From: Crocinitomicaceae bacterium
GTDB lineage: Bacteria > Bacteroidota > Bacteroidia > Flavobacteriales_D > Crocinitomicaceae
DNA: 55,422 nt
Assembly (NCBI GenBank): GCA_014762645.1
Contig: JABURP010000076.1
Span: 1-55,422, forward strand
Reading direction: 5' to 3'
The notes below the pieces were generated by a model, which saw nothing but the letters and a program-made list of their open reading frames with translations, made no database searches and was not told the DNA's origin. Below are positions 23,812 through 33,172 of the stretch, one piece after another. How positions within the stretch are numbered: position 1 is the stretch's first letter; the number at the start of each line of letters is the position of its first letter. The position numbers and the translations under genes are program-made.

Positions 23812-26262
23812 ATGAAATTATTTAAAAAGACAGAAAAACCGACCAAAGCTGATACTACTGATCAGTTAAAAAAAGGTACACGAAGAATAATTCTTACTAT
23901 TGTTTGGCTCGGAGCTTTTTCACCGTTGTTTGCGGTTTTAATGGGGCTTTATGTCGCTAGTGACGATATCCCTTCTCACGAAGAATTAGCGAATCCACCA
24001 GATAAGCAGGCGTCTATTATCTATACAGCAGACGGTGTTGAAATGGGAAGGTTTTGGAGCGTCAATCGAAAGTCTGTAGCTTACAACAAGATCTCTCCTT
24101 ATGTTATCAATGCATTAATCGCTACTGAAGATGAACGTTACTACGAACACGCCGGAGTTGATTTTAGAGGAATTGCAAGGGCAGTTGCCGGTGCATTGAT
24201 CGGAAAAGATGGCGGAGGGGCTAGTACAATTTCACAACAATTAGCGAAATTACTCTATACTGTCACCGATACTGTGAATGGAGGTGTCGCTAAAAACAAA
24301 AAAGAACGTCTGATACAAAAATTCGGAGAGAATATTCTCGCCGTGCGACTGGAAAGAGCCTACACCAAAGAAGAGATCATCACCATGTACCTTAACAATT
24401 TCGATTTTCTGTACAATGCTGTAGGTATCTCCTCGGCTGCTCAGGTTTATTTTAATACAACACCCGACAGTTTGAAAATTGAAGAAGCGGCTATGCTAGT
24501 TGGTATGTGTAAGAATCCGGGAATGTACAACCCGTTAAAGTTCCAACTACGGACCAAATATGAGGATACCCCTGACGGTAGGAAAAAGTATGAAAGAGAT
24601 AGTACAAATGCCTACAACCGAAGAAACACTGTACTACTTCAATGGTGGAAAAACAGTGAAGAAGGCAATGAAGCACTTTCCATTAAGCTATCACGGGCAC
24701 AGTACGATTCTTTAAAGGAACTTCCCATTATTGTCGATTACCAGAAAGTAGACCATAAAGAAGGCCTTGCGCCACATTTCCGCGAGGTATTGCGTAAAGA
24801 ACTTACTTTTCGATTTAACGAAAAAGATGAAGACGGAAATTACCTCATAGCTAAAGAAGACGGTACACCTTATAACATCTATAAAGACGGATTGAGAATC
24901 TACACAACGATAGATTCAAGAATGCAGGAACATGCTGAATGGGCTGTTCAGGAACACATGCAAGCAACACTTCAGGAGCAATTTGACAAAAACAACCAAC
25001 GCAACAAACGCCCACCATTTGGCAATGAGGTATCAGAAGAACGCATTGAGGAAATTATGATCAATGCTATACGAATTTCAGATCGCTATCGAGTGATGAA
25101 AAAATCAGGTCATAGCGAAAAAGATATTATCGCTTCATTTCACAAACCTACAGAAATGAAGATATTCTCGTATCAGGGTGATTTTGATACTATAATGACA
25201 CCTTATGATTCCATTAAATACTACAAAGGAATTTTACAAGCAGGTTTAATGTCTATGGATCCGCAGACAGGTTTTGTCAAGGCTTGGGTAGGAGGTCCAA
25301 ATTTTACTCATTTCGCTTACGATCATGTCAAACAATCAAGAAGACAGGTGGGATCAACGATAAAACCATTTGTTTATGCTGCAGGAATCTACTTAAACCA
25401 AATTGATCCTTGTACTCCGTTTGCAGATATTGAATACTGCGTGGATTTTCAAAAAACACCTACCCGACGCGAGTCTTGGTGTCCGAATACCGGAACCAAA
25501 AACACCGGAGAATATATACCGGCCAAGTGTGGATTAGCAGGATCACTAAACAATATTACGGTGGGTGTTCTGAATCGAATAGGCGGAGACAATGGCCCGT
25601 TGGTGATGAATGAACTTCTTAAAAACGTTGGGATTTATCTTGATCCAACAACTATTGGTCCTTCAATGGTTCTTGGCCCAATGGATCTGTCACTCTATGA
25701 AATGGTCGCCGCACAAAGCACATTTGCCAATAAAGGATTATACGTCAAACCGGTCTATGTCACGCGGGTTGAAGATCGGAACGGCAATGTACTGATTGAC
25801 CTCGAATATGAGATGAAAGAAGCAATGCCGGAGGAATTAGCCTATATAATGCTTGAAATGATGAAAGGGGCCGTGAATGGTGCATCAAATGTCTATCAGG
25901 ATGGTAAAGTATATGCGACAAGCTCGAGTCTGAGAGGAGGACAACCATGGGGAGGATTGAAATATCCGATAGCAGGAAAGACTGGAACAACCAATAGCGC
26001 CGCGGATGGCTGGTTTATGGGATTAACTCCTGAACTGGTGACGGGAGTCTGGGTTGGAGCAGATGACAGAGACATTCATTTCCGTTCTTACCCTTGGGGA
26101 CAAGGAGCCCGAATGGCCTTACCAATTTGGGGATATTACATGCAGAAGGTGTGGGGTGATCCACGGCTGGAAGTCACAAAAGATGATTTCGAAGCACCGC
26201 CTTCGTACGATCCTTCAATTTTTAATTGTTCAAGAACGGATGATGGTCCGGATGTTTTATAA
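23812..26262 (+). CDS. mrcA: Penicillin-binding protein 1A (bifunctional GT51 transglycosylase/transpeptidase)
   Basis: 816 residues. One N-terminal membrane helix (about 26-48). The GT51 domain has the catalytic Glu106 in 'ATEDERYYEHAGVDFRGIARA' and 'GASTISQQLAKLL'. The transpeptidase has Ser515-Thr-Ile-Lys ('VGSTIKPFVYA'), Ser578-Leu-Asn580 and Lys723-Thr-Gly. It polymerises and crosslinks peptidoglycan at the cytoplasmic membrane. Nine bases separate its stop from scoA, and the plus-strand gene chain continues to 36201 with small gaps, so it may head a very long transcript. The gene starts about 125 bases after the hemD terminator. Confidence 0.96.
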   Translation: MKLFKKTEKPTKADTTDQLKKGTRRIILTIVWLGAFSPLFAVLMGLYVASDDIPSHEELANPPDKQASIIYTADGVEMGRFWSVNRKSVAYNKISPYVINALIATEDERYYEHAGVDFRGIARAVAGALIGKDGGGASTISQQLAKLLYTVTDTVNGGVAKNKKERLIQKFGENILAVRLERAYTKEEIITMYLNNFDFLYNAVGISSAAQVYFNTTPDSLKIEEAAMLVGMCKNPGMYNPLKFQLRTKYEDTPDGRKKYERDSTNAYNRRNTVLLQWWKNSEEGNEALSIKLSRAQYDSLKELPIIVDYQKVDHKEGLAPHFREVLRKELTFRFNEKDEDGNYLIAKEDGTPYNIYKDGLRIYTTIDSRMQEHAEWAVQEHMQATLQEQFDKNNQRNKRPPFGNEVSEERIEEIMINAIRISDRYRVMKKSGHSEKDIIASFHKPTEMKIFSYQGDFDTIMTPYDSIKYYKGILQAGLMSMDPQTGFVKAWVGGPNFTHFAYDHVKQSRRQVGSTIKPFVYAAGIYLNQIDPCTPFADIEYCVDFQKTPTRRESWCPNTGTKNTGEYIPAKCGLAGSLNNITVGVLNRIGGDNGPLVMNELLKNVGIYLDPTTIGPSMVLGPMDLSLYEMVAAQSTFANKGLYVKPVYVTRVEDRNGNVLIDLEYEMKEAMPEELAYIMLEMMKGAVNGASNVYQDGKVYATSSSLRGGQPWGGLKYPIAGKTGTTNSAADGWFMGLTPELVTGVWVGADDRDIHFRSYPWGQGARMALPIWGYYMQKVWGDPRLEVTKDDFEAPPSYDPSIFNCSRTDDGPDVL

Positions 26263-26271
26263 TTTAGCAAC

Positions 26272-26970
26272 ATGAATAAAGTAGTTAACAACGTTCAGGA
26301 AGCTTGTGAAGGAATCAAAGATGGTATGACCCTAATGCTGGGAGGATTTGGCCTTTGTGGTATACCAGAAAACAGTATCGCTGAATTGGTTCGTTTGGGA
26401 ATAAAAGACCTGACCTGTATTTCAAACAACGCAGGTGTAGATGATTTTGGATTGGGATTGCTTTTGCAGAAAAGACAAATCAAAAAAATGGTGTCTTCCT
26501 ATGTCGGAGAAAATGATGAATTTGAACGGCAAATGCTTAGTGGTGAACTTGAAGTAGATCTTATCCCACAAGGTTCTTTAGCTGAAAGATGTCGTGCCGG
26601 CGGAGCCGGAATTCCCGCTTTCTATACACCAGCAGGATTCGGTACTGAAGTTGCCGAAGGAAAACCAGTCAAAGTATTTGACGGAAAACCACATATCCTT
26701 GAATCAGCCTTAACTGCAGACTTTGCTATTGTAAAAGCATGGAAAGGAGACACGGAAGGAAACCTGATCTTTAAAGCAACTGCGCGTAACTTTAATCCTA
26801 TGATGGCCATGGCCGGTAAAATTACTATTGCAGAAGTTGAAGAGCTTGTACCTGCCGGAGAACTCGACCCGAACTTCATTCATACCCCAGGAATTTTTGT
26901 CCAACGTATTTTCCAGGGCGAGAAATTTGAAAAACGCATTGAGCAAAGAACGGTTCGTACACGTTCTTAA
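26272..26970 (+). CDS. scoA: Succinyl-CoA:3-ketoacid CoA-transferase, subunit A
   Basis: 232 residues with family-I CoA-transferase alpha-subunit signatures: '[19 protein letters not shown]', '[17 protein letters not shown]', '[18 protein letters not shown]' and '[19 protein letters not shown]'. It transfers CoA between succinyl-CoA and acetoacetate together with subunit B. The two genes are usually adjacent; here the B subunit lies 5.5 kb downstream behind three membrane-protein genes. The gene follows PBP1A by nine bases and precedes a GT-C protein by nine. Confidence 0.95.
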   Translation: MNKVVNNVQEACEGIKDGMTLMLGGFGLCGIPENSIAELVRLGIKDLTCISNNAGVDDFGLGLLLQKRQIKKMVSSYVGENDEFERQMLSGELEVDLIPQGSLAERCRAGGAGIPAFYTPAGFGTEVAEGKPVKVFDGKPHILESALTADFAIVKAWKGDTEGNLIFKATARNFNPMMAMAGKITIAEVEELVPAGELDPNFIHTPGIFVQRIFQGEKFEKRIEQRTVRTRS

Positions 26971-26979
26971 TTCAACGGG

Positions 26980-28782
26980 ATGAAATCCCTATTACAACTC
27001 CTCAAAAAAGATTTTTCAGCTCAGGCAACATTCTTTTGTTTGTTTGTGTTGTTTACATTTCCTTTTGTTTTTGGCTTCCCTCTAGGGTTTCTCGGATGGG
27101 ATACTTTCGGCTATTACCTGTACCTACCTCAATTCTTCATTGAAGGAGATATTGCCCTGACGAATCTTACTCCAGTTCATGAGGCAATTGAAAATTACAA
27201 CGCCTGTGATGTTCTTTATCAAGCTCACCCCGTTGAAAATGGTAATCATGTCATTCAATATTCCAGTGGAATGGCACTGGTATTTACACCTTTCTTTCTG
27301 TTTGGCCATTTTTTCGCCTGGATATTTGATTATCCAATGGATGGGTATTCTTTACCCTATGTTTGGTCACTAATAATTGGCGGATACATTTACACCATAA
27401 TCGGTCTGATTTTTACCAGAAAAGTCCTGTTGAAATTCTTTTCTGAAAAGATTACAGGGTGGACCATCATACTTCTTGTATTTGGTTCCAATTACTTAAA
27501 TATCCAAACCCTGTCCATTGGAATGCCGCATATTTACCTGTTTGCTTTCTACGCCGCATTGATTTACTATACCATTCAATGGCACGAGCATCAACGTAAA
27601 AAACACGCAATTATAATTGGAGCATTATTGGGTTGTATGGTACTGATTCGACCTACAGAAATTTTCGCCGCTTTTATTCCTTTGTTATGGGGGATACACA
27701 GTAAAGAATCTCTCCGTATCAAGTGGGAAATTATCAAATCTAATTGGAAACCAATTGCACTACTTATCTGTACTGCATTTATTTTTATTTCTGTTCAATT
27801 AGTTTACTGGAAATATACTACAGATAGCTGGGTGTATTACAGTTACAAAAACCCAGGTGAAGGATTTGATCTCGACAACCCCCATTTGCTGGAGTTCCTT
27901 TTCTCTTACCGTAAAGGCTGGTTGCTGTATACCCCAATAATGCTCATTCCTTTTATAGGGTTATTGGTAAAACACCCATCTAAGCGCCATTGGATAACCC
28001 CCTTTATCGTCTTTGCTGTTATTACAATTTATGTAAGTTCCAGTTGGACCACCTGGTGGTACGCAACTTCCTTTTCACAGCGCACAATGGTCCAATCTTA
28101 CCCGCTATTTGCACTGGGGTTAGCTACCTGCCTTTCTGCAATTTGGCAATACAAAAAGATCAAATATACTGGCCTGGCTTTGTTGGGAGCTATTGTGATT
28201 CTAAACGTATTCCAAAGCTGGCAATACATGACTGGAGTTCTACCTCCGGACAGAATTACAAAAGCTTATTACTGGGAAGTTTTTGGAAAGACAAAAGTAC
28301 CTCCCGGAGCTGGTGAATTACTATCACTTGACAGATCCACTGCAGTTTTTAATCCTGATCTGTATGAATTATACTGGAGTAGAACGATTGAAGAAGAACA
28401 CGGAACTTTACCTGATTCCCTGGCATTGTCAGAAAATGACGAATGGGGGTTAGGAATTAAAGTCCCTTTCGAGGAAACATCTAATAAAGATTATTGCTGG
28501 TACAAAATAGAGCTTGATGTCAAAATACCGGAATACACGGACCCTTCAAGAGTAGATGTTATAGCTCATCTCACCTATATTGATAAACCCTACGCGTATA
28601 CGGCATTTCCATTGAACAAAAACAAGAAAATCACGCCCAACGAATGGACACATCTCACTTTTTATTACATATCACCTCATATTCGTACACGACAAGATCG
28701 TTTGATAACATTTGTCTGGGGTCATCAGCAAGATTTACTATACAAAAATTTCAAGGTATCTTCGTACGTTGAAAAAGAATAG
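26980..28782 (+). CDS. GT-C-type membrane protein with C-terminal beta domain
   Basis: 600 residues. About 10-11 membrane helices cover residues 15-425. The first large extracytoplasmic loop has 'GFLGWDTFGYYLYLPQFFIEGD', with an Asp where GT-C glycosyltransferases keep their catalytic acid. The C-terminal ~150 residues are soluble, with beta-strand-like stretches ('DYCWYKIELDVKIPEY', 'YISPHIRTRQDRLITFVWGH') resembling a carbohydrate-binding sandwich. It probably moves a sugar from a polyprenyl-phosphate donor to a periplasmic acceptor, by family analogy. It is the first of three such genes between scoA and scoB. Confidence 0.7.
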   Translation: MKSLLQLLKKDFSAQATFFCLFVLFTFPFVFGFPLGFLGWDTFGYYLYLPQFFIEGDIALTNLTPVHEAIENYNACDVLYQAHPVENGNHVIQYSSGMALVFTPFFLFGHFFAWIFDYPMDGYSLPYVWSLIIGGYIYTIIGLIFTRKVLLKFFSEKITGWTIILLVFGSNYLNIQTLSIGMPHIYLFAFYAALIYYTIQWHEHQRKKHAIIIGALLGCMVLIRPTEIFAAFIPLLWGIHSKESLRIKWEIIKSNWKPIALLICTAFIFISVQLVYWKYTTDSWVYYSYKNPGEGFDLDNPHLLEFLFSYRKGWLLYTPIMLIPFIGLLVKHPSKRHWITPFIVFAVITIYVSSSWTTWWYATSFSQRTMVQSYPLFALGLATCLSAIWQYKKIKYTGLALLGAIVILNVFQSWQYMTGVLPPDRITKAYYWEVFGKTKVPPGAGELLSLDRSTAVFNPDLYELYWSRTIEEEHGTLPDSLALSENDEWGLGIKVPFEETSNKDYCWYKIELDVKIPEYTDPSRVDVIAHLTYIDKPYAYTAFPLNKNKKITPNEWTHLTFYYISPHIRTRQDRLITFVWGHQQDLLYKNFKVSSYVEKE

Positions 28783-28785
28783 CTA

Positions 28786-30648
28786 ATGCGAATTTTTAAT
28801 GTCTTTGAGGTAACTGATCCCAATGTACTTTTCTCTAAAAAAGAAAATGTCATTGCCTTTTTTCTCTTCGTAATATTGTGGATATACCTCTTTCTACGCG
28901 GGATACACTTGCCGGTAATGCATGACGAAATAGCTACTTTTTACTTTTACGTGCATACAGGTATTGTCTTTCCACCAGAAGCTCACTATGACGCTAACAA
29001 TCACGTACTAAATTCATTGTTGAGTCATTGGAGTTACCAATTATTTGGAAGTTCTCCACTCGCACTCAGACTTCCCAATATTCTGGCATTTTGTGCTTTC
29101 TTTTTTGGTGTCAAAGGAATTGCTGCGCGAATTGAACACATCATTTTCAGGTGGGGGTTTTTACTCTCCGTTTCTATGTCTTATTTCATATTTGAATATT
29201 TTTCAGAAACAAGAGGATACGGTCTTTCACTCGCTTTTTTGGTGCTAGCCATTTATCAATACATTAAACTTACTGAAGACGAAAAAACCAAACACGTCAT
29301 CTTCGCAGGAATCTTTCTTTGGTTAGCTACTTGTGCCAATTTAACCGTATTGGTCTCCTCTGTCATTTTGTTCGGATTGATGTTTATTCACAGTTTTTTA
29401 ATCGATTACAAAACGAATAAAAAGCGATTGATTTACAAAATAACCGCACTTATACTTACAGGTTTGCCATTTCTAATCCTTGTAAAGTGGTCATTTAAAT
29501 TAAAAGAACTCGGACTGCTTTATTACGGATCTTTGGATGGATTTTATCCGGTTACCGTAAAGTCATTATTTGAAGTTTTTGTTGGCAGTTATCATATCTG
29601 GATGGCGGTATTAGTAACTGTTCTTTTTGGTATCATTTTGATCTTTTTAGTCAAAGATCTTATCCAGACAAGAAGTCTTCTTAAACTAATTCATGGCAAA
29701 AACAGTTTGCCGCTCCTATTGGTGGGATCAGTTCTAATTATCAATCTTCTTGCTCTTATTTTGGAAGTAAACTTTCCGGAAGACCGAGCCGGAATTTATC
29801 TATTTATTTACCTCTCTGGTGCAGTTGCTTTCACCTTTGGAAAAATTGCTAAACAGTATAAATGGGTGATACCTGTAGCGGTACTCTTTCTCTATTTTCC
29901 GGTTTCATTTATTGTAAAGACAGATTTACGTCAGGCTTCGTTTTGGATTGACGCAAGAAATTCTCAACCCATTTACGACCGCGTAACTGCTATGGAAAGT
30001 AACTTTAAGTTCCCGCTGGTTGTTGGCGGATATGCTACCCAGGAGCTTTGCTGGTATTACATGAATTATAGAGATGGTGGTCATCAGGGACGTTTACATT
30101 GGACCAATCATCCCGGATTGGATACGGATGTACTTCTAATTTGCCCACAACGTTTACCGGAGATTCCAGAAATTAATACCTATTACGATTCTCTGTATTA
30201 TGACAGAGCGGCAGACCTTGCACTGTATAAGAGAAAAAAATTCCTGAAAAAGACACTCAAAATCTGTCAGGATGTAGATCCTATTCAAGATTACAATCAG
30301 GACTATTACACCCTTATGCAGGTTCCAGCTGATTCTTTCATCAACAAAACAATTTTTGTAGGTGTGGAAATGACGCTGGATGCAGAAGCAGAGCCATTTA
30401 TTGCTCGCTTTGGAGCAACCGCGGACCAAAGCGAAGATCCGAAAACACTCGCTTACGAATTTATCCAGGTGGATTGGCTAAGAAAATCATGGAAAGGTGA
30501 ACCCAATAATTTTTTACAGGGTACGTTAATCCACAATGTGCCGGAAGGAAGTGAAACCATAAGCTTTTACCTTTGGAATCAGTATTTTGAACCTTTCAGT
30601 ATCAGTAACGGAAAATGCTATATTTATGAATTAGAGCGCGACTTCTAA
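28786..30648 (+). CDS. GT-C (GT39/ArnT-like) membrane protein, tandem paralogue 1
   Basis: 620 residues. The N-terminal loop has 'PVMHDEIATFYFYVHTG' and 'AHYDANNHVLNSLLSHWS', the acidic and polar loop motifs of the RgtA/ArnT-like class, followed by about 10 helices to residue ~365. The last ~150 residues form a soluble domain ('FVGVEMTLDAEAEPFIARFGATADQ', 'SFYLWNQYFEPFSISNGKCYIYEL'). It is clearly homologous over its full length to the next gene, with which it overlaps by one base (TAATG), so the pair arose by tandem duplication. It probably transfers a lipid-linked sugar; neither donor nor acceptor can be read. Confidence 0.75.
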   Translation: MRIFNVFEVTDPNVLFSKKENVIAFFLFVILWIYLFLRGIHLPVMHDEIATFYFYVHTGIVFPPEAHYDANNHVLNSLLSHWSYQLFGSSPLALRLPNILAFCAFFFGVKGIAARIEHIIFRWGFLLSVSMSYFIFEYFSETRGYGLSLAFLVLAIYQYIKLTEDEKTKHVIFAGIFLWLATCANLTVLVSSVILFGLMFIHSFLIDYKTNKKRLIYKITALILTGLPFLILVKWSFKLKELGLLYYGSLDGFYPVTVKSLFEVFVGSYHIWMAVLVTVLFGIILIFLVKDLIQTRSLLKLIHGKNSLPLLLVGSVLIINLLALILEVNFPEDRAGIYLFIYLSGAVAFTFGKIAKQYKWVIPVAVLFLYFPVSFIVKTDLRQASFWIDARNSQPIYDRVTAMESNFKFPLVVGGYATQELCWYYMNYRDGGHQGRLHWTNHPGLDTDVLLICPQRLPEIPEINTYYDSLYYDRAADLALYKRKKFLKKTLKICQDVDPIQDYNQDYYTLMQVPADSFINKTIFVGVEMTLDAEAEPFIARFGATADQSEDPKTLAYEFIQVDWLRKSWKGEPNNFLQGTLIHNVPEGSETISFYLWNQYFEPFSISNGKCYIYELERDF

Positions 30649-32492
30649 TGATTTTTAACCCGACATCATCTAACTTTCATTTCACAATTAAGGAACAGAC
30701 AATCGGTTTGGTTCTCTTCTTCATCCTATGGATCTTTTTATTCTTCAAGGCTGCATTGATGGGGCTGTTTCATGACGAGCTCTTAACTTTTTTCTATTAT
30801 GGTCATTCAGGTGTAATCCTTCCGCCAGAAGCTCACTGGGATGCCAATAATCATTTCCTTAACTCCTATCTTACACATTGGAGTATTGAGTTATTTGGAT
30901 CAAGTCCACTTGCATTGCGATTGCCAAACGTACTTGCCTATCCATTTTACTTTTTTGCCATCTTTCGTATGGCGGGTAGATTTAAAGATTCCTTGATCCG
31001 TTGGTCATTTGCCCTTTCACTGATCATGTGTGGATTTATTTTTGAATACTTTGCTATGTGCAGAGGTTATGGACTCTCAATTACTTTTGTGGCTTTAGCA
31101 ATATGGGCTGTTATTCGATTAATGGAAACCGACAGATTGAAATGGCTCATACTTACTGCTGTTTTTCTTTGGTTCGCTGTGGCATCTAACTTAACGGCAC
31201 TTATCTACGCAGGACTAATTCTTGGATTTTTGTTCATAAGAAGTGCATTAGTTGATTATAAAAAATCAATTAAAAAGTTTGGCGTTTATATACTGGTGAT
31301 TCTTTTATCTGGTGCTTCAATGCTCATTTTTGTGTACTGGTCATTTCAACTGAAAGAAGTAGGGCTTTTAGTTCATGGGAGCATGCTGGGCATTTATGAC
31401 TCCACGATTAAAACTGTCTCCGAACATACCTTTGGAACCTTTAACGACCTGATAGGTGTTACGGTGGTGGGAATTTTCTTTTTGGCTGTTGTTGTACTTA
31501 TTGCTCGCATCATCAAAGAACGTTCTTTAAAATTCGTTTTCACTTTTAAAGGTTTGTTGATCTACATGTTAATTGGTTCGGCTACCGCATTAATTCTAAT
31601 GGCTCATATTTTGGAAGTGAATTATCCTGAAGACCGGACAGCCATGTATCTGCTAATTTTCTTTTTCGGGTCATTTGCAGCCATATTGTCTATGGGGCCC
31701 AAATGGCTCAAATATGTTTCTTGCTTATTGCTTGTACTTCCATTAAAATTTATCTCCGTTCCTGATCCTGCTCATAGCCAAAACTTCGACGCCGGACGGC
31801 ATTCAGACCGAATTTTTGAAAAAGTGCAAGAAATGGAGCACGATTTTAAATTCCCCCTTACTGTTTCTGTTCGTGGTTTTCAGCAAATGACCTGGTATTA
31901 TAGCAACTTGAGAACAGGTGCAAAAATGGGAATTCCCTGTCACGCAGAATTTCCACAATTGGTGGCAGATATTATCCTTAAAGAACCTATAGACACCGTC
32001 CCTGAAAATGAGATGATTTATACGCTATACGACTCCGTGTACAATGATCCTTATACAGGTATTACACTCTTTAAGCGGAAGCAATTCCTGGAGCGGAACT
32101 TAATTTCAGTCACAGATATTCAACCCGTTGAAAACACGAAGGCTGAATACTACACTTTCTTAAGAGCAGAAGCTGATTCGCTCATTGGAAAAACCCTCTA
32201 CTTGGGTGTGGAATTAACGCTCGACGCGGAGACGGTTCCGTTCAGATCAAGGGTAGGGTTAACCCAGGACCGAGAAGAAGAACCAAAAAATATATTCTAC
32301 GATTTTATTCAGTTTGATTGGCTCAAAACTTCTTATAAAGGAGAGGACAATAATGTCCATTATGGCGCGTTAATTCCCGAGGTATATGACGAAGCAGAAA
32401 CCATTGGTTTTTATCTGTGGAATCCTGATACCACAACATTTTCAATTCGAAACGGAAAATGTTACCTTTACGAGCTTAAAAGGGACTTTTGA
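30648..32492 (+). CDS. GT-C (GT39/ArnT-like) membrane protein, tandem paralogue 2
   Basis: 614 residues, a full-length paralogue of the preceding protein: 'LFHDELLTFFYYGHSG' and 'AHWDANNHFLNSYLTHWSIELFGSSPLALRLPNVLAY' match 'MHDEIATFYFYVHTG' and its continuation there. The C-terminal domain ('YLGVELTLDAETVPF', 'FYLWNPDTTTFSIRNGKCYLYEL') is also shared. The HDE acid motif is kept in both copies, so both are probably active, perhaps on different sugars. It ends 19 bases before scoB. Confidence 0.75.
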   Translation: MIFNPTSSNFHFTIKEQTIGLVLFFILWIFLFFKAALMGLFHDELLTFFYYGHSGVILPPEAHWDANNHFLNSYLTHWSIELFGSSPLALRLPNVLAYPFYFFAIFRMAGRFKDSLIRWSFALSLIMCGFIFEYFAMCRGYGLSITFVALAIWAVIRLMETDRLKWLILTAVFLWFAVASNLTALIYAGLILGFLFIRSALVDYKKSIKKFGVYILVILLSGASMLIFVYWSFQLKEVGLLVHGSMLGIYDSTIKTVSEHTFGTFNDLIGVTVVGIFFLAVVVLIARIIKERSLKFVFTFKGLLIYMLIGSATALILMAHILEVNYPEDRTAMYLLIFFFGSFAAILSMGPKWLKYVSCLLLVLPLKFISVPDPAHSQNFDAGRHSDRIFEKVQEMEHDFKFPLTVSVRGFQQMTWYYSNLRTGAKMGIPCHAEFPQLVADIILKEPIDTVPENEMIYTLYDSVYNDPYTGITLFKRKQFLERNLISVTDIQPVENTKAEYYTFLRAEADSLIGKTLYLGVELTLDAETVPFRSRVGLTQDREEEPKNIFYDFIQFDWLKTSYKGEDNNVHYGALIPEVYDEAETIGFYLWNPDTTTFSIRNGKCYLYELKRDF

Positions 32493-32511
32493 CTCCCTCA
32501 AATCATAACCT

Positions 32512-33168
32512 ATGGCATTAGATAAAGACGGTATTGCAAAGCGTATTGCCCAGGAATTGCAAGATGGTTGGTACGTTAATCTTGGGATAGGGATCCCCAC
32601 ACTTGTGGCGAATTACATTCCGGAAGGAATTGAAGTAGAATTTCAATCGGAGAATGGGATTTTGGGTATGGGACCATTTCCTTATGAAGGTGAAGAAGAT
32701 GCTGACCTTATCAATGCAGGAAAACAAACTGTGACCTTACAAAAAGGAGCTGTGATTTTTGACTCTGCCACTTCATTTGCTATGATTCGTGGACAGCACG
32801 TTCAGCTCACGGTATTAGGTGCTATGGAAGTAGCTCAAAACGGTGATATTGCCAACTGGAAAATTCCGGGAAAAATGGTAAAAGGTATGGGAGGAGCAAT
32901 GGATTTAGTGGCGTCAGCTCAGAACATCATAGTTGCTATGATGCACACCAATAAAAAAGGCGAATCAAAACTATTAAAAGAGTGCTCGCTGCCCCTAACG
33001 GGTGTGGGTTGTGTAACGAAAGTGGTTACCAATTTGGCTGTCCTGGAAATTAAAGACAATAAATTTCATCTGGTCGAAAGAGCACCAGGTGTAAGTGTGG
33101 AGGAAATTCAAGCGGCAACTGCCGGAGACCTTGTTGTGCCTGCAGAGGTACCTGAAATGAAAATCTAA
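32512..33168 (+). CDS. scoB: Succinyl-CoA:3-ketoacid CoA-transferase, subunit B
   Basis: 218 residues. The catalytic Glu47 lies in 'FQSENGILGMGPFP', and 'YVNLGIGIPTLVANYIPEG' and 'LPLTGVGCVTKVVTNLAVLEI' are typical of the beta subunit. It completes the heteromeric CoA transferase with scoA at 26272-26970. The distance between the two is unusual; both appear intact and on the same presumed transcript, so stoichiometric expression is still possible. A UGM-like flavoprotein gene follows after four bases. Confidence 0.95.
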   Translation: MALDKDGIAKRIAQELQDGWYVNLGIGIPTLVANYIPEGIEVEFQSENGILGMGPFPYEGEEDADLINAGKQTVTLQKGAVIFDSATSFAMIRGQHVQLTVLGAMEVAQNGDIANWKIPGKMVKGMGGAMDLVASAQNIIVAMMHTNKKGESKLLKECSLPLTGVGCVTKVVTNLAVLEIKDNKFHLVERAPGVSVEEIQAATAGDLVVPAEVPEMKI

Positions 33169-33172
33169 ACTT

